Assembly (NCBI RefSeq): GCF_012939995.1
Contig: NZ_SPMZ01000022.1
Coordinates: forward strand, 537-64,536
Source of the DNA: Candidatus Competibacter phosphatis
Lineage (GTDB): Bacteria > Pseudomonadota > Gammaproteobacteria > Competibacterales > Competibacteraceae
Direction: 5' to 3'
DNA: 64,000 nt
Both the position numbers and the translations under genes were made by a program. Numbering within the stretch: the first letter of the stretch is position 1; every line of letters begins with the position of its first letter. Below are positions 35,205 to 44,606 of the stretch, piece after piece. The notes under the pieces were generated by a model that worked only from the letters and a program-made list of their open reading frames with translations, was not told the DNA's origin and ran no database searches.

Positions 35205-35435
35205 TCATGTGGACGGAAGGATGGTGTAATTCCATTCACCGTGAAAGTCTGCCCTCTCAATTTTGATCTTTTCAAGTTCTTAGTCGGTCACATGGATTCC
35301 TTGCGGGTAGGCGTTGGTATCGAGTTCGGCTTCAATCTTCAGCCCCGTCCGAGTGGTCGTGCCTGCGATCAAATTCACCACGACTTCATGGCTGAACAGG
35401 GGCTGTCGGGTCTGAGGATTGTGGCCGATTATGGA
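35205..35435 (-). pseudogene. 3' relic of an ISAzo13-family transposase
   Basis: The minus strand encodes QPLFSHEVVVNLIAGTTTRT, GLKIEAELDTNAYPQGIHV, a TAA in place of a Glu codon, then ERADFHGEWNYTI and a stop. This is the conserved C-terminus of ISAzo13 transposases. The flank with TGTCAAAAAATAACCTGTA beyond the stop resembles the end of such elements. Only about 75 codons remain, so it is inactive. Confidence 0.75.
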
Positions 35436-35771
35436 TCATGCAAGGCTCCTAAACCACCAACACAAATATAAAAAATTTTGCGTATCATGAATATAACTAA
35501 TGGTCAAAAAATAATATAAATTTATGCAATTTCCATAACCTGATGTGGCAGAAAAAAAATATATGATGCATATTGACTAGACATTTGATAGTTAAGTGTC
35601 GGGTATGCGCAATGTCAAGATTGGAAGAACACCGGACCCATCCGGGAGGTCGGATACGAGGAAGGTGGCACCGTTATTGGCTTCGGAGGAGACCTGGAAC
35701 GCGGGTTCGTCTACCTTTGGCTCCATGACAACTCCTAACGCCTTCCACCACCAGACCCGGAGGGGATCGCC
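35436..35771. other. AT-rich non-coding stretch
   Basis: Strongly AT-rich up to about 35600, then GC-rich just before the M15 peptidase gene. A 67-codon frame at 35596-35799 has no family similarity and overlaps the peptidase start. No other feature is seen. Confidence 0.3.
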
Positions 35772-36671
35772 ATGGGCACGAAAGCCAACGATCTATTGAT
35801 CGGACACTACCTCGACGCGGCGCGCTTCATGCTGTTTGCCGGTGAAATCCGGGACCTGTTTCCGCGGATCAAGGCGCTTGACCAAAGGCTACTCGCGTTG
35901 CACCGCTTCGTGCACGTGCTGAGCGATCCCGATCGGGGCGCGGCGTTCATCGCCGACCGCTGGGTCTGGTCCAAGGACGAGGTCAGCGACTGGGAAACCA
36001 CGCCCGCGCATGCACTCCAGGCGAGCGAGATCGCCCAGGTGATCAAAAAATTCAACGACGCCAATCCAGGCCACCGCCTGAAGGCGGGCTCCGAGCATCG
36101 CGATCTCGGTGATCAGATCTGGGGCTGGACGCACAATGCCGGTGTCAAGACCAATGCGCCGGAATACCTGACCAAGGCCCGCGTCGAGATCAAGCGCAAG
36201 GCCAAGGATGGCACGCCCCGCTATCCCGACCTCGGTGACGTGATCGACCCGGTGACGGGGCAGCACGCCTTCCAGATCGGGCATGGCGGGCCGGACTTGG
36301 TGGCCCTCTCGGCGGCGGCGCTGCTGTTCTGGCCGGCGGCCCTGTTGCCGGCGACGATTGGGCTGATCGAGGCGGAGCGTTTCCAGGCGGTGGCCCGCTT
36401 CATCGAATTCCTGAAGAAGCGCTTCAAGGGCTCCGGCACGATTACGGTGGCGGCGCCGGGACTCTCGGCGCACGGGACCGGGCGGGCAATCGACTTTCGG
36501 GTACACGACCGTTCCGGCAAGAAACTGCACGGCGCGGGCGGCGCGGCGAACTGGCGTTCCTCGGGCTTCGCCGCCCAGCTGAAGGCGGCGATGGCGGTGG
36601 CGCCCCATTTCCACGGCCCCCTGACCGCGCCGGACGAACCCTGGCACTACTTCTTTGATCCGGACGCCTGA
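35772..36671 (+). CDS. M15-family (VanY/D-Ala-D-Ala carboxypeptidase-like) peptidase
   Basis: A 299-aa protein with GGAGGGG before ATG 35772. The C-terminal domain has the M15 zinc-site motifs: LSAHGTGRAIDFRVHD (SxHxxGxAxDF) near residue 235 and EPWHYFF near 290. The first 200 residues are helical and hydrophilic apart from one hydrophobic segment near 175-195 (LVALSAAALLFWPAALLPAT). No classical signal peptide is visible. It likely trims peptidoglycan peptides; absence of a signal suggests export by another route or a phage or effector origin. GC content returns to core-like values here. Confidence 0.7.
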   Translation: MGTKANDLLIGHYLDAARFMLFAGEIRDLFPRIKALDQRLLALHRFVHVLSDPDRGAAFIADRWVWSKDEVSDWETTPAHALQASEIAQVIKKFNDANPGHRLKAGSEHRDLGDQIWGWTHNAGVKTNAPEYLTKARVEIKRKAKDGTPRYPDLGDVIDPVTGQHAFQIGHGGPDLVALSAAALLFWPAALLPATIGLIEAERFQAVARFIEFLKKRFKGSGTITVAAPGLSAHGTGRAIDFRVHDRSGKKLHGAGGAANWRSSGFAAQLKAAMAVAPHFHGPLTAPDEPWHYFFDPDA

Positions 36672-37453
36672 GGGATTCGCGGCATTTCGGCTGAACCACC
36701 GCCGTGCCGGCTCGGCGATACCCTCGGCGAGACCGGGGATCGACGCCGACTCACCACCCCAGGGTTGGATGAACCCAGTGTTTACATCGTCATCAAAGGC
36801 ATCAGCATCGGCTATCGGCGGGAATGCCCTTGGCCTTCGGGGCCGGGGTCAACCCGAAACCTCAGGGATGGACGGCCAGAGGTCCACCGCAGGGTTGTGC
36901 CCGACCCGGTCCCGCTGGCGCGCTGAGCGCACCTCATTAGTTCCGATAAAATGAATTATCAGAACTCTAGAGGTCGGCTTTTTTGTTGATAAATAACGTG
37001 TTACGTATTATGTAATAATGACCCAATTGGTGGCTCGCGAGCGTTGACGCCTGTCCGTTCAGGCCGGTGGTGGAAACAGCCCTTCGTTTTGCGCGCTGAA
37101 CTTGAATCGCCTGATCTTGGCGTCGGCTCCGTTCAACATGGCCATCCCGGCCAGACCCCAGTTCAACTGGTGGACGTGATCGGGAAAGACCGGGAGTCCG
37201 ACTGGGTAGCCGCTGTCGCGGGGGACCCAGATCGGACCGCGGATTCGGCTGTACACGCGCGTCCAATCCCGATCGTTCGGTCTCGCGATCAGCGCCCGGC
37301 TCCCCTCGCGGGCACGGCTTAAGGATTTCCCCTCAGCGAATTCGCCAGCAGTATCCACTGCTCCCTAAACCCCGGATCAAGATCTGTGTAATGGACAGCC
37401 TTCTACCGGATCTGCCCCGTCATGAGGAACTGATAGGTGGTAAGGGGTTTCCA
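36672..37453. other. Gap with a possible unidentified pseudogene on the minus strand
   Basis: About 780 bp. From 37420 to 37059 the minus strand reads DLDPGFREQWILLANSL and, after a one-base shift, RIRGPIWVPRDSGYPVGLP, then NWGLAGMAMLNGADAKIRRF. The composition looks protein-like, but I do not recognise it, and an overlapping plus-strand frame is also open. An AT-rich stretch with partial palindromes lies at 36950-37020. Treat the coding claim as weak. Confidence 0.25.
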
Positions 37454-38678
37454 CAGGGCAATCGCGCTATGTGGTCGTTGGACTGGGCTGGCCGAGGAGC
37501 AGGCACAACCGGTACTCATCGTTGAGGGCGGCGCGGAGTTTGCGACGGCGGAGGCTATCGCGCGAGGGACCGTTATGGCGTAGCACATTCAGGGCCATGC
37601 GGCGGACGAGCGCCAAGTTTTGGTCGGCGTGGTTGCGCCGTGTCCGACAGGCATCTTCGCCAAATTGCACATCCAGAACTCAATGCTGCTGGTTTTCGAT
37701 GCCCCTGTGGCCACGGACCGCGGCGGCGAAGCGGTGTTGATGAGCGAACACAGGAAGTAGCGACATTCGGTGCTAACGTCTTCGCCGATGATCCGCGTCG
37801 ACTCGACGCGCCCGACCGCCTGGAGTCCCGCCCAATGGGGTTTGGCGTCCAGCCAGTCAAGGTGGCGACTGAGGGCATAGCGCCGAATCTTGATGCGCCC
37901 ATGAGCTTTCTCGATGGTTTCCTGGACCGGCAGGCGCCCGCGCGCAATTTCGGTATCGAGCCAGAGTTGGACGTCTTCGCACAAGGTCGGATGGTTATCC
38001 TTCAACGCCAAGACATAATCCGCCCCGGCCTCGATGATCGTTTGCGCAATGGCTTTTTGGCAACCCATCGCATCAATGGAAACGATGGCACCTTGCAGAT
38101 CGAGCAACGTCAAAAGATCGGGAATCGCAGTGATCTCATTGGACTTCTCGGCGACGGCCTGCTGCGCCAACACCCAGCGGGCTTGTCCGGCAAACGCACT
38201 GACCAGATGGACCGCCGGGTTTGTCCCCTCGCGGCTGCCCCGGAGGGTTTTACCATCAATACAAACCTGCTCACCGGCCAAACGTGGCAACGCGGTCGTT
38301 GCCCAAGTGGTGAACGCCGCCCGAAACGCGACCGGATCGATTCGTCCCATCACCTCACTCAGGGTATCGTGCGAGGGAATCCCATTGGACAACGATAACC
38401 CTAGACCGCCCCGCAGCCACGCGACTTTCTCTTCGGCAAACGCTTCCATGCCCACCCAATCCTCGACCCCGCTGAGTACCGCGCACAGCACAATCATCAA
38501 AATATCCTGCAGGGAATGCAGGTTGTTCCGAGTCTCGCGACGCGGATCGGGTAGATCGGCAAAATAGGGGCGTGGGTCGAGTAGGCAAGGTTGCATGGGA
38601 AAGCTCCACAAGATCGGTAGCACCCCTTATCCAGTCTCTCCATCCGTTGTCAACTCCCCACATAGCGCGATTGCCCTG
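37454..38678 (-). mobile_element. ISAs1-family insertion sequence
   Basis: A 1225-bp element with perfect ends that share CAGGGCAATCGCGCTATGTG on the left (37454 onward) and its complement at 38658-38678. Size and single transposase fit ISAs1. No target duplication is visible; the right end lies 4 bp from the next IS, whose insertion may have removed it. Confidence 0.8.
37467..38596 (-). pseudogene. ISAs1-family transposase, broken
   Basis: From ATG 38596: QPCLLDPRPYFADLPDPRR (H-repeat-associated N-terminal domain), VCIDGKTLRGSREG (catalytic region), IVSIDAMGCQKAIAQTI and ADYVLALKDNHPTL. After SLIN near 37735 the frame is lost through one missing base. The rest reads RFAAAVRGHRGIENQQH, a TGA in place of the usual Trp, then VLDVQFGEDACRTRRNHAD. 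Two separate lesions make it inactive unless both are sequencing errors. Confidence 0.8.
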
Positions 38679-38682
38679 ATAT

Positions 38683-39508
38683 TGTAGTCACGAGATTTGA
38701 AATATGAGAGAATCATGTTGACCGGAAAGGAGGTTGGCATGAAAGCAATGCATAGAAGGCACGATATTTCGGACAAGGTCTGGGCGTTACTGGAGCCGCG
38801 TCTTCCGGGTCGCGAGGGCGTATGGGGCGGCGTTGTGAAAGACAACCATTTGTTCATCAACGCCGTTTCTGGATTTTGCGCACGGGCGCGCCGTGGCGCG
38901 ATTTGCCGCCAGATCTGGGCGGGTGGAGCAACACGCACCGCCGTTTTATCCGGTGGCGGGATGCTGGAATTTGGGAAAAGCTACTGGAAATCCTGATCGA
39001 CGATCCAGATTACGAATGGCTGATGATCGACGCCAGCCATTGCAAAGTCCACCCCCACGCCGCCGGAGCCAAAGGCGGAAATCAGGAGATGGGCCGTACA
39101 AAAGGGGGCTCAACACGAAAATACATCTGGCCGTGGATACGCATGGTCTGCCGGTCCGAGTCCTTATTACACCAGGTACCACAGCGGATTGCACACAGGC
39201 AGGCCGCTTGATCGAAAGCATAAACGCCGATTATCTGCTGGCCGATAAAGGCTATGACAGCGACGCCGTCATAAAAACAGGCCAAAGACCAGGGCATGGA
39301 GCCGGTTATCCCGCCAAGGAAAAACCGAACCGAACAACGGCCTTACGATGAGGAGCTCTATAAACTCCGCCATCTGGTCGAAAAACGCTTTCCTGCACCT
39401 GAAAAGATGGCGCGGCATCGCCACAAGATATGCCAAAAACTCAAAATCATTCCTCGCGGCAGTCCAGATCAGGTGTATCGCCCTATGGGCTAATATCTCG
39501 TGACTACA
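38683..39508 (+). mobile_element. Third IS5-family insertion sequence, degenerate
   Basis: The ends are TGTAGTCACGAGAT at 38683 and its complement ending at 39508, an 826-bp unit. ATT occurs on both outer sides if the ends are taken as GTAGTC/GACTAC. The transposase carries several frameshifts. It is of a different subgroup from the two GAAC-ended IS5 elements. Confidence 0.7.
38739..39503 (+). pseudogene. IS5-family transposase with four frameshifts
   Basis: An AAAGGAGG site precedes ATG 38739. Fragments in order: RRHDISDKVWALLEPRLPGR; RTGAPWRDLPPDLGGWSNTH and WLMIDASHCKVHPHAAGAKG; GLNTKIHLAVDTHGLPVRVL and LLADKGYDSDAVI; then IPPRKNRTEQRPYDEELYKL, ending RWRGIATRYAKNSKSFLAAV. At least four single-base changes are required to join them, more than in any other gene here, so true decay is more likely for this one. 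Confidence 0.75.
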
Positions 39509-39578
39509 TTATCTAATCATCGGAGACCTCGTGATCCGCAAGAGGTAAGCTACGCAACCTGCGATCACCAGAAGCGCA

Positions 39579-40988
39579 TCAACTACGCAAAATGCGGTTG
39601 ACCAAGTGCCAAGCGAGGCGCAACGTCAGGGCTAGCACAGTGACGGTGGGATTAGCCCAGCTGACCGTTGGGAACACGCTCCCACCAGCGATATAGAGGT
39701 TATCAATGCCATGGACCTTGCAGTTCTCATCGACGACGCCATCACGCGGGTGCTTTGACATCCGGGTGGTGCCCAGCTGATGATTAGAATACAGAATTCT
39801 GTCGGATACATGGATCGGGCCTATGCGAATGGCGGAGCCGCTGTGTATCAGATCGTCAGCCAGCAAATCGCCAAGTATCCGGTGTGACCGCCTGTCGATA
39901 TTAGAAACGTCCCAATGCAGGCACACGCGCGGCAGCCCGAACCCGTCCTTATCGTTCGTCAAGGTCAGGCGGCTGGCCGGGTTGGGAGCCTGTTCGAAGA
40001 ACAACCCGACTCTCGGTGCCGCATCCGCAGCCATAGCGGGTGTCCTGTAGAAATGCGCCCTGGCATTCAATACGCCGAGCCGAGCCTGCGCGTCGGGACG
40101 CAGCCCAGCGCAGTACGTGAACTTGCGGCCATCGCCGGTCTGCGTAACCCCGGTCCACCTGGAAAGCGCTGGGTTCGGTGCCATTTCTATTCCTTCAATG
40201 GAAACGTGTGGATGCTCCATGAACCATCGTCCGACGTGATCGTGCGCATTTCCGACACCTTTATCACATAGGTCTCTCGATGCCAGCATCAGCCGCGGGG
40301 TTTCAATGCCTCCGGCGGCAAGAATGAAATATTTAGCACGAACAGTGCCTGAAGCTCCTGACAGGGTATGGATACTCAGGCTGGAGACGGATCCGCCGTC
40401 GTCGGTCAGATTAATGCTGATCACGCATCCGTTAGTCAGCACATGTACCGAATAGGAACGATCTAGAAAATCCCTGTTCTCACGGGCAAAATCGGCTTTT
40501 GATTCACCAAATCGCCAGATATCTAGATGATAGTGATTAGCATTGAGTCGCGACAGGAATGGTTCGCCGTATTCTTCGAAGGCTTTGAGGTCGAAACAGG
40601 CGTCCGCAATGTGAAGGCGTTTCGCTGCATCCGGGTAGTGTTCCGTAAGTTCCGCTATGTCAAACGGCCAGCCACTGTAGCTGACCCACGGTCGAGCCTC
40701 GAAGTCGATCTGATCGAACACCGCGCAATACCCCGCCCAAAGTGCAGTTGCCCCACCAAACTGTCGCGCTCGCGTTTCATTCAGCGGATAGTCAAGACCG
40801 CTGACCTCCCCAGCTAGGCAATCGTTGCTAGATGCACTGGTTTCGCTGCCCCCGGCTTCTAGCAGCAACACCTCACGCTGAGTGCCCAGCACGCGTGCCA
40901 GCGTGATGCCGGCCGGACCCGATCCGACGATCGCTATATCGGCGGTCCGGTCCAGCGCGATGGATGGATCCAACGCATCGTAGATCAT
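39579..40988 (-). CDS. GMC-family FAD-dependent oxidoreductase
   Basis: An intact 469-aa enzyme. The Rossmann motif ADIAIVGSGPAGITLARVLG lies at residues 17-36, then LLLEAGGSE, ARQFGGATALWAGYC and FILAAGGIETPRLML (the GMC signature 2 region). The C-terminal NHQLGTTRMSKHPRDGVVDE plus VSWANPTVTVLALTLRLAWH hold the active-site His and Asn. It oxidises an alcohol or sugar with FAD. AGGAG precedes ATG 40988. It lies alone between a degenerate IS5 element and an IS481 element that starts 39 bp upstream, so its native operon context is lost. Confidence 0.85.
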   Translation of the reverse strand: MIYDALDPSIALDRTADIAIVGSGPAGITLARVLGTQREVLLLEAGGSETSASSNDCLAGEVSGLDYPLNETRARQFGGATALWAGYCAVFDQIDFEARPWVSYSGWPFDIAELTEHYPDAAKRLHIADACFDLKAFEEYGEPFLSRLNANHYHLDIWRFGESKADFARENRDFLDRSYSVHVLTNGCVISINLTDDGGSVSSLSIHTLSGASGTVRAKYFILAAGGIETPRLMLASRDLCDKGVGNAHDHVGRWFMEHPHVSIEGIEMAPNPALSRWTGVTQTGDGRKFTYCAGLRPDAQARLGVLNARAHFYRTPAMAADAAPRVGLFFEQAPNPASRLTLTNDKDGFGLPRVCLHWDVSNIDRRSHRILGDLLADDLIHSGSAIRIGPIHVSDRILYSNHQLGTTRMSKHPRDGVVDENCKVHGIDNLYIAGGSVFPTVSWANPTVTVLALTLRLAWHLVNRILRS

Positions 40989-41026
40989 GGCCCCACTCCT
41001 TCGCCGTCAACTGTTTCATTCATAGC

Positions 41027-42103
41027 TGTCGGGTCCCGGATGATTAATAGGTTTTTTTTTTGAAAAAGTTCGGGTTTAACGCGGTAGTACTCCTTCAGTT
41101 TGTCGACCGGGGTGACATGGCCGAGATTCTTCTGAGGAATGTACTGATTATAGAGATGCCGATACTGTTGCAAGGTCGTTTCCAAGTGGCGAGCGGAGAT
41201 GAACGTGGTGCTTTTCAAGACCTCGGCGACGCGACCATTGAAGCGTTCGATCATGCCGTTGGTCTGGGGATGCTTGGGTTTGATCAAGCGATGCTCGATG
41301 CCGTGTTGGGCACACCTGCGATCGAAGCGATGCTGGCCCGTCGGTTCGCGCTCGCCGGTGGCGCAAAAGCGGTCGGTGAACTCTTTCCCGTTGTCGGTCA
41401 GCACGGTGCGAATGACGAACGGTGCCTTGGCACGCAAAAAAGGCGTTCCAGGAAGCCGGCGGCGGTGGCGGCGGACTTGTCGGGTTGGATCTCGAAATAG
41501 ACCCAGCGGCTGGCGCGATCGATGGCGGCGATCAGATAGCGATGTTCGGCCTCGTCGGGCATTCGGGGCAGGTACTTCACATCCACATGCACGAAGCCCG
41601 GTTCGTAATCCTTGAAGGTCTTGGGCAACGGGGGTTGGTCTTCCGCCTCCGGCAACAGGTCCGCCAGCGGGCCACGCCGTGGCGGCGCAGACAGCGATCC
41701 AACGCCGAGCGCGACAGCTCGGGACACACGAACTCGCGAGCCACCACCAGCAAGTCGTCCAGCGGCAGCAACAAGAGCTTGCGCAACTCCACCACCACAA
41801 ACTCTTGCAGCGGATTCAGGATCGTCGCCAAGCGGTGCGGCGTGTGCGGGCGATCCCGCACCGTGTCCCGTGCTCGCCAGCGACGAATCGTGGTCTCGCT
41901 CACTCCGATCTCCACCGCCAGTTCGGCCGCCGGGCGAGTCGATTGCTGGATGTACGCTCGTTGCTTGGGCGTGGTGGTGGCGTTGGCGTGCAGGCGAATC
42001 TCCATCAGGGCCTCCGTAGCGCGAGAATCAGATCGTGTAAGAACCGCCGCGATTCCAGCAAACGGCGGCTCCTAATGTCAATATAATCTCGCGGGACCTG
42101 ACA
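41027..42103 (-). mobile_element. IS481-family insertion sequence
   Basis: A 1077-bp element with ends TGTCGGGTCCCG (41027) and CGGGACCTGACA (to 42103), inverted repeats of the IS481 type. No target duplication could be seen (atagc against gttaa). It lies directly upstream of the GMC oxidoreductase and may have replaced that gene's promoter or truncated the gene at 42114. Confidence 0.75.
41046..42005 (-). pseudogene. IS481-family transposase with frameshifts
   Basis: The N-terminal HTH (STRPAAELAVEIGVSETTIRRW) starts at ATG 42005. After one missing base near 41665 the rve core begins: FVHVDVKYLPRMPDEAEHRY, AAIDRASRWVYFEI. After a missing T near 41440: VIRTVLTDNGKEF and HPQTNGMIERFNGRVAEVL complete the DDE triad. 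An A10 run at 41051-41060 shifts the end; with one A less it stops at TY near 41046. All three lesions are single-base, so it might be intact in reality. Confidence 0.75.
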
Positions 42104-42113
42104 GTTAAAAAAA

Positions 42114-42641
42114 GTGCCTGGCAGACGAAACGCCGATCGTCATATCATCAAGTGGTCTATCCCTCGCCCACATGGAACAAGTGCATTACATATCTTTCAA
42201 GTTCGAATTCCAGAAACAGAGCTACGCGTTATCAACGCGACCGAGAACTTGAATGCTGTCGAGTGGTTACCTATTCCTCCCACAGGCCACAGCGTCTCAC
42301 TGGAATGCTACATCACACCTGTATCCCATTATGATCCCGCACTTTTGAGCAATTTACCTCATCCACACTTATTCTCATTACCACTAGCCGATGGTCGGTG
42401 GTTTACGGTACTCCATCACATTCCACCACTCGACGGCAAAGACCTTGAGCCATTGCGCAACCAAATGAATGCCCAAGCCCTCGCTGCCGGTATTCATCCC
42501 AAACCGGAACACAGAGGCTCAGCCTTCACTGTAAGCAAGGGTACCGCAAAAGGACTAATCGAACTATGTACCTGTAGAGATGAACTCAGCAGTCAATTTG
42601 GCCTGCGAAAAAATTCGTTTATACATTTAATTTTTAATTGA
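42114..42641 (+). CDS. Hypothetical protein, possibly truncated by IS481
   Basis: A 175-aa frame opening with GTG 42114, 10 bp from the IS481 end, with no ribosome-binding site, so the natural start may have been lost to the insertion. The sequence (ENLNAVEWLPIPPTGHSVSL, DPALLSNLPHPHLFSLPLAD, GRWFTVLHHIPPLDGKDL) has normal protein-like composition but no family I recognise. No signal peptide, membrane segment or catalytic motif is visible. Base composition is intermediate. Confidence 0.45.
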   Translation: MPGRRNADRHIIKWSIPRPHGTSALHIFQVRIPETELRVINATENLNAVEWLPIPPTGHSVSLECYITPVSHYDPALLSNLPHPHLFSLPLADGRWFTVLHHIPPLDGKDLEPLRNQMNAQALAAGIHPKPEHRGSAFTVSKGTAKGLIELCTCRDELSSQFGLRKNSFIHLIFN

Positions 42642-42667
42642 TTAATTTTTGGCATCACACACGAGAT

Positions 42668-43085
42668 ATGAAAAAAGAACATTACATTCTTATTAGTCAT
42701 TTATTCGTCACTTTCCTTAGGCGACACGGCACCCATGGAAATGATGGTCCAAGGGAAATACATACTCGTGGGCAAAGAATTGGATACGAATAAGACGTAT
42801 CTTGGCAAAGTAGAAATCAGGTCCATCAAAGATCATTTGATTGTTGAGCGTAAGATCAACGGAAAATCAGTCAAAGGCTCGGCAGCTATCGAGTCTGCGG
42901 CCGGTGGTGATGCGCAAGTATTGCGGATCAGATTCACAGAAGATGGTGACAGCTACGAGCAAACCTGCCTTGTCAATAGTGACTTAGACAATTACGCAAG
43001 AATAAGCTGCTATTTATACAAACCAGGCATTAAAACCATGCAGCCCGGCCTTGAAGTTCTTTTCCATGATCACACTGCAAAATAA
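42668..43085 (+). CDS. Small secreted protein (frameshift in signal peptide)
   Basis: Removing one A from the A6 run after ATG 42668 gives KKNITFLLVIYSSLSLGDTA, a typical signal peptide, in frame with the body that starts MEMMVQGKYILVGKELDTNK. Corrected length is 138 aa. The mature part looks like a small beta-rich domain (TYLGKVEIRSIKDHLIVERK; RIRFTEDGDSYEQTCLV). Without the correction, translation would have to start at ATG 42735 and the protein would be cytosolic. Two cysteines in the second half could form a disulfide in the periplasm. Function unknown. Confidence 0.5.
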
Positions 43086-43222
43086 GTGTGTACACTCAAG
43101 CGAAAACAATCCCTAGCCACGCTAACGGACCCATCATTTATCCCCTCCGCCGAAAAAGATCGCCACATCTTACTTAAGCCTGACATATCGTCACCCGCCA
43201 AAGGCCCGGAGTCACTATAACC

Positions 43223-43747
43223 ATGAATCAAACCCCATCTTCTCCTATTCAGGGAAACAAAGCCGTAAATCCCTGTGCCCGTGTTTTTCGCGATCCCATC
43301 CACTTTCTCGCCCTCGGCTTTGGCTCCGGCTGCGCGCCCAAGGCGCCCGGCACCTTCGGCACACTAGCGGCGATTCCGCTGTATCTGCTGGCGCAACCGC
43401 TGCCGCTGTGGGCTTATCTGTTGCTGACGACGATCGGTTTCATAGTGGGCATCTGGATCTGCGATCGCGCCGCGCGTGACTTAGGCGTCCACGATCACCC
43501 GGCCATCGTCTGGGACGAAGTGGTCGGCTATTTCGTCACCATGATCGCCGCGCCAGCCGGTTGGCTGTGGATCGTGATCGGCTTCGTCCTGTTTCGGGTA
43601 TTCGACATTCTCAAACCGTGGCCGATCCGGCGAGCCGATCAACGCATCGGCGGCGGCTTCGGCATCATGTTCGACGACCTGCTGGCGGCCGGTTACGCCT
43701 GGCTGGTGTTGCAGGCGCTGGCTGGGTTGTTCACGACCACCCCCTGA
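43223..43747 (+). CDS. pgpA: Phosphatidylglycerophosphatase A
   Basis: A 174-aa inner-membrane enzyme that dephosphorylates phosphatidylglycerophosphate in phosphatidylglycerol synthesis. The family signatures GSGCAPKAPGTFGTLAAIPL near residue 35, AIVWDEVVGYFVTM near 95, FRVFDILKPWPI near 125 and FGIMFDDLLAAGYAWLV near 145 are all present. Hydrophobic segments at about 45-80 and 100-130 span the membrane. It usually follows thiL, which is absent here. It marks the return to core-type genes. Confidence 0.92.
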   Translation: MNQTPSSPIQGNKAVNPCARVFRDPIHFLALGFGSGCAPKAPGTFGTLAAIPLYLLAQPLPLWAYLLLTTIGFIVGIWICDRAARDLGVHDHPAIVWDEVVGYFVTMIAAPAGWLWIVIGFVLFRVFDILKPWPIRRADQRIGGGFGIMFDDLLAAGYAWLVLQALAGLFTTTP

Positions 43748-43782
43748 GATACCGCCAACAAGGCGGTCGTTCGATGGCGTGG

Positions 43783-44184
43783 TCAGTGCTGGACTGCGAT
43801 GACGGTCAGGCTGGGAAAAATGGTGAAATCGGCGGGATTGGCGGTGAGCACGGCGAACCCATGCCGCAAGGCCGTGGCGGCAATCAGCGAATCGAAGGCG
43901 CTCGCCGTGAGATTTTTGGGCAGCGCGGCGATCATGCCGGCGTGAAGCCGCGCGGTTTCCAGATCGAACGCCAAGGCGGGTATCGCCGCCAGAATGCTTT
44001 CCACGAATGCGAGACGTTTCAACCGTCGCTCGGCGGTATTGGCGCGATGGACGCCGACCAGCAGTTCCGAAGCGGTAATCGCGCTGAGATACAAGCCGCC
44101 GTGCGTCTCGTAATCACCGAAACGGAAACCGCCCGGCTGGCGTTCGGCCTGAATCAGAACATTGGTATCCAAAATCAATCCCAT
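43783..44184 (-). CDS. VapC-like PIN-domain toxin
   Basis: A 133-aa PIN ribonuclease. MGLILDTNVLIQAER carries the first catalytic Asp, LYLSAITASELLVGVHRA the conserved Glu, and NLTASAFDSLIAATALRHGF the later Asp pair. It overlaps its antitoxin gene by 10 bp, the usual toxin-antitoxin geometry, with the antitoxin first. It would cleave RNA (often initiator tRNA or rRNA) when the antitoxin is degraded. Confidence 0.88.
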   Translation of the reverse strand: MGLILDTNVLIQAERQPGGFRFGDYETHGGLYLSAITASELLVGVHRANTAERRLKRLAFVESILAAIPALAFDLETARLHAGMIAALPKNLTASAFDSLIAATALRHGFAVLTANPADFTIFPSLTVIAVQH

Positions 44185-44456
44185 GATCGTTCCGATCCGT
44201 CCAGTTGCGCCCTGGCCGCCCGAATATCCGCATCGAAGCAGGCGGCTTCCTCCATGCCCAGATGAGGAATGGCGTCGGCCAACAGACGATCCAGTTCGGC
44301 ACCGGTGGGCGCGGTGGGCGCGGAAGCGGGTTCGATGCGCGCGACGCGCTCGCCACCGCGCAGAATGACAAAAGATTGATGCGCGTAGCGCACCCGATTC
44401 AACAATTCCGAGAAAGCCCGTGCGGCCTCGGTGGCGGTGATGGTCTGTATGGTCAT
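44175..44456 (-). CDS. Phd/YefM-type antitoxin
   Basis: A 93-aa protein from ATG 44456 (GAGGGG upstream). TIQTITATEAARAFSELLNR, then VRYAHQSFVILRGGERVARI, is the Phd/YefM DNA-binding fold. The C-terminal half (DRLLADAIPHLGMEEAACFD) should bind and block the PIN toxin. It probably represses its own promoter together with the toxin. Confidence 0.85.
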   Translation of the reverse strand: MTIQTITATEAARAFSELLNRVRYAHQSFVILRGGERVARIEPASAPTAPTGAELDRLLADAIPHLGMEEAACFDADIRAARAQLDGSERSWD

Positions 44457-44474
44457 GTCTCTGCCCCTCCGCAA

Positions 44475-44497
44475 ATCAGAAAATCTGATCAGTTATA
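44475..44497 (-). promoter_or_regulatory. Likely promoter/operator of the toxin-antitoxin pair
   Basis: A perfect palindrome ATCAGA-AAA-TCTGAT (44475-44489) lies about 20 bp before the antitoxin start and just downstream of a minus-strand TATAAC (44492-44497), which reads as a -10 box. The overlap fits autorepression by an antitoxin dimer. The -35 box is not clear. Confidence 0.45.
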
Positions 44498-44606
44498 CTG
44501 TATCGAGCCAACGCGCGGTTTGCCAGCAGCGCCGTCCTACTGGACATTTCCTGATTCCCCCGTCCAGACTTTGCAGGCCCACGACCACTGAAGGGAATAC
44601 AAACCA

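Noticed and set aside
44475-44606. SAM riboswitch upstream of metY
   Set aside because: The 130-bp gap shows only the toxin-antitoxin promoter region and a ribosome-binding site; no SAM-I or SAM-II helices could be recognised.
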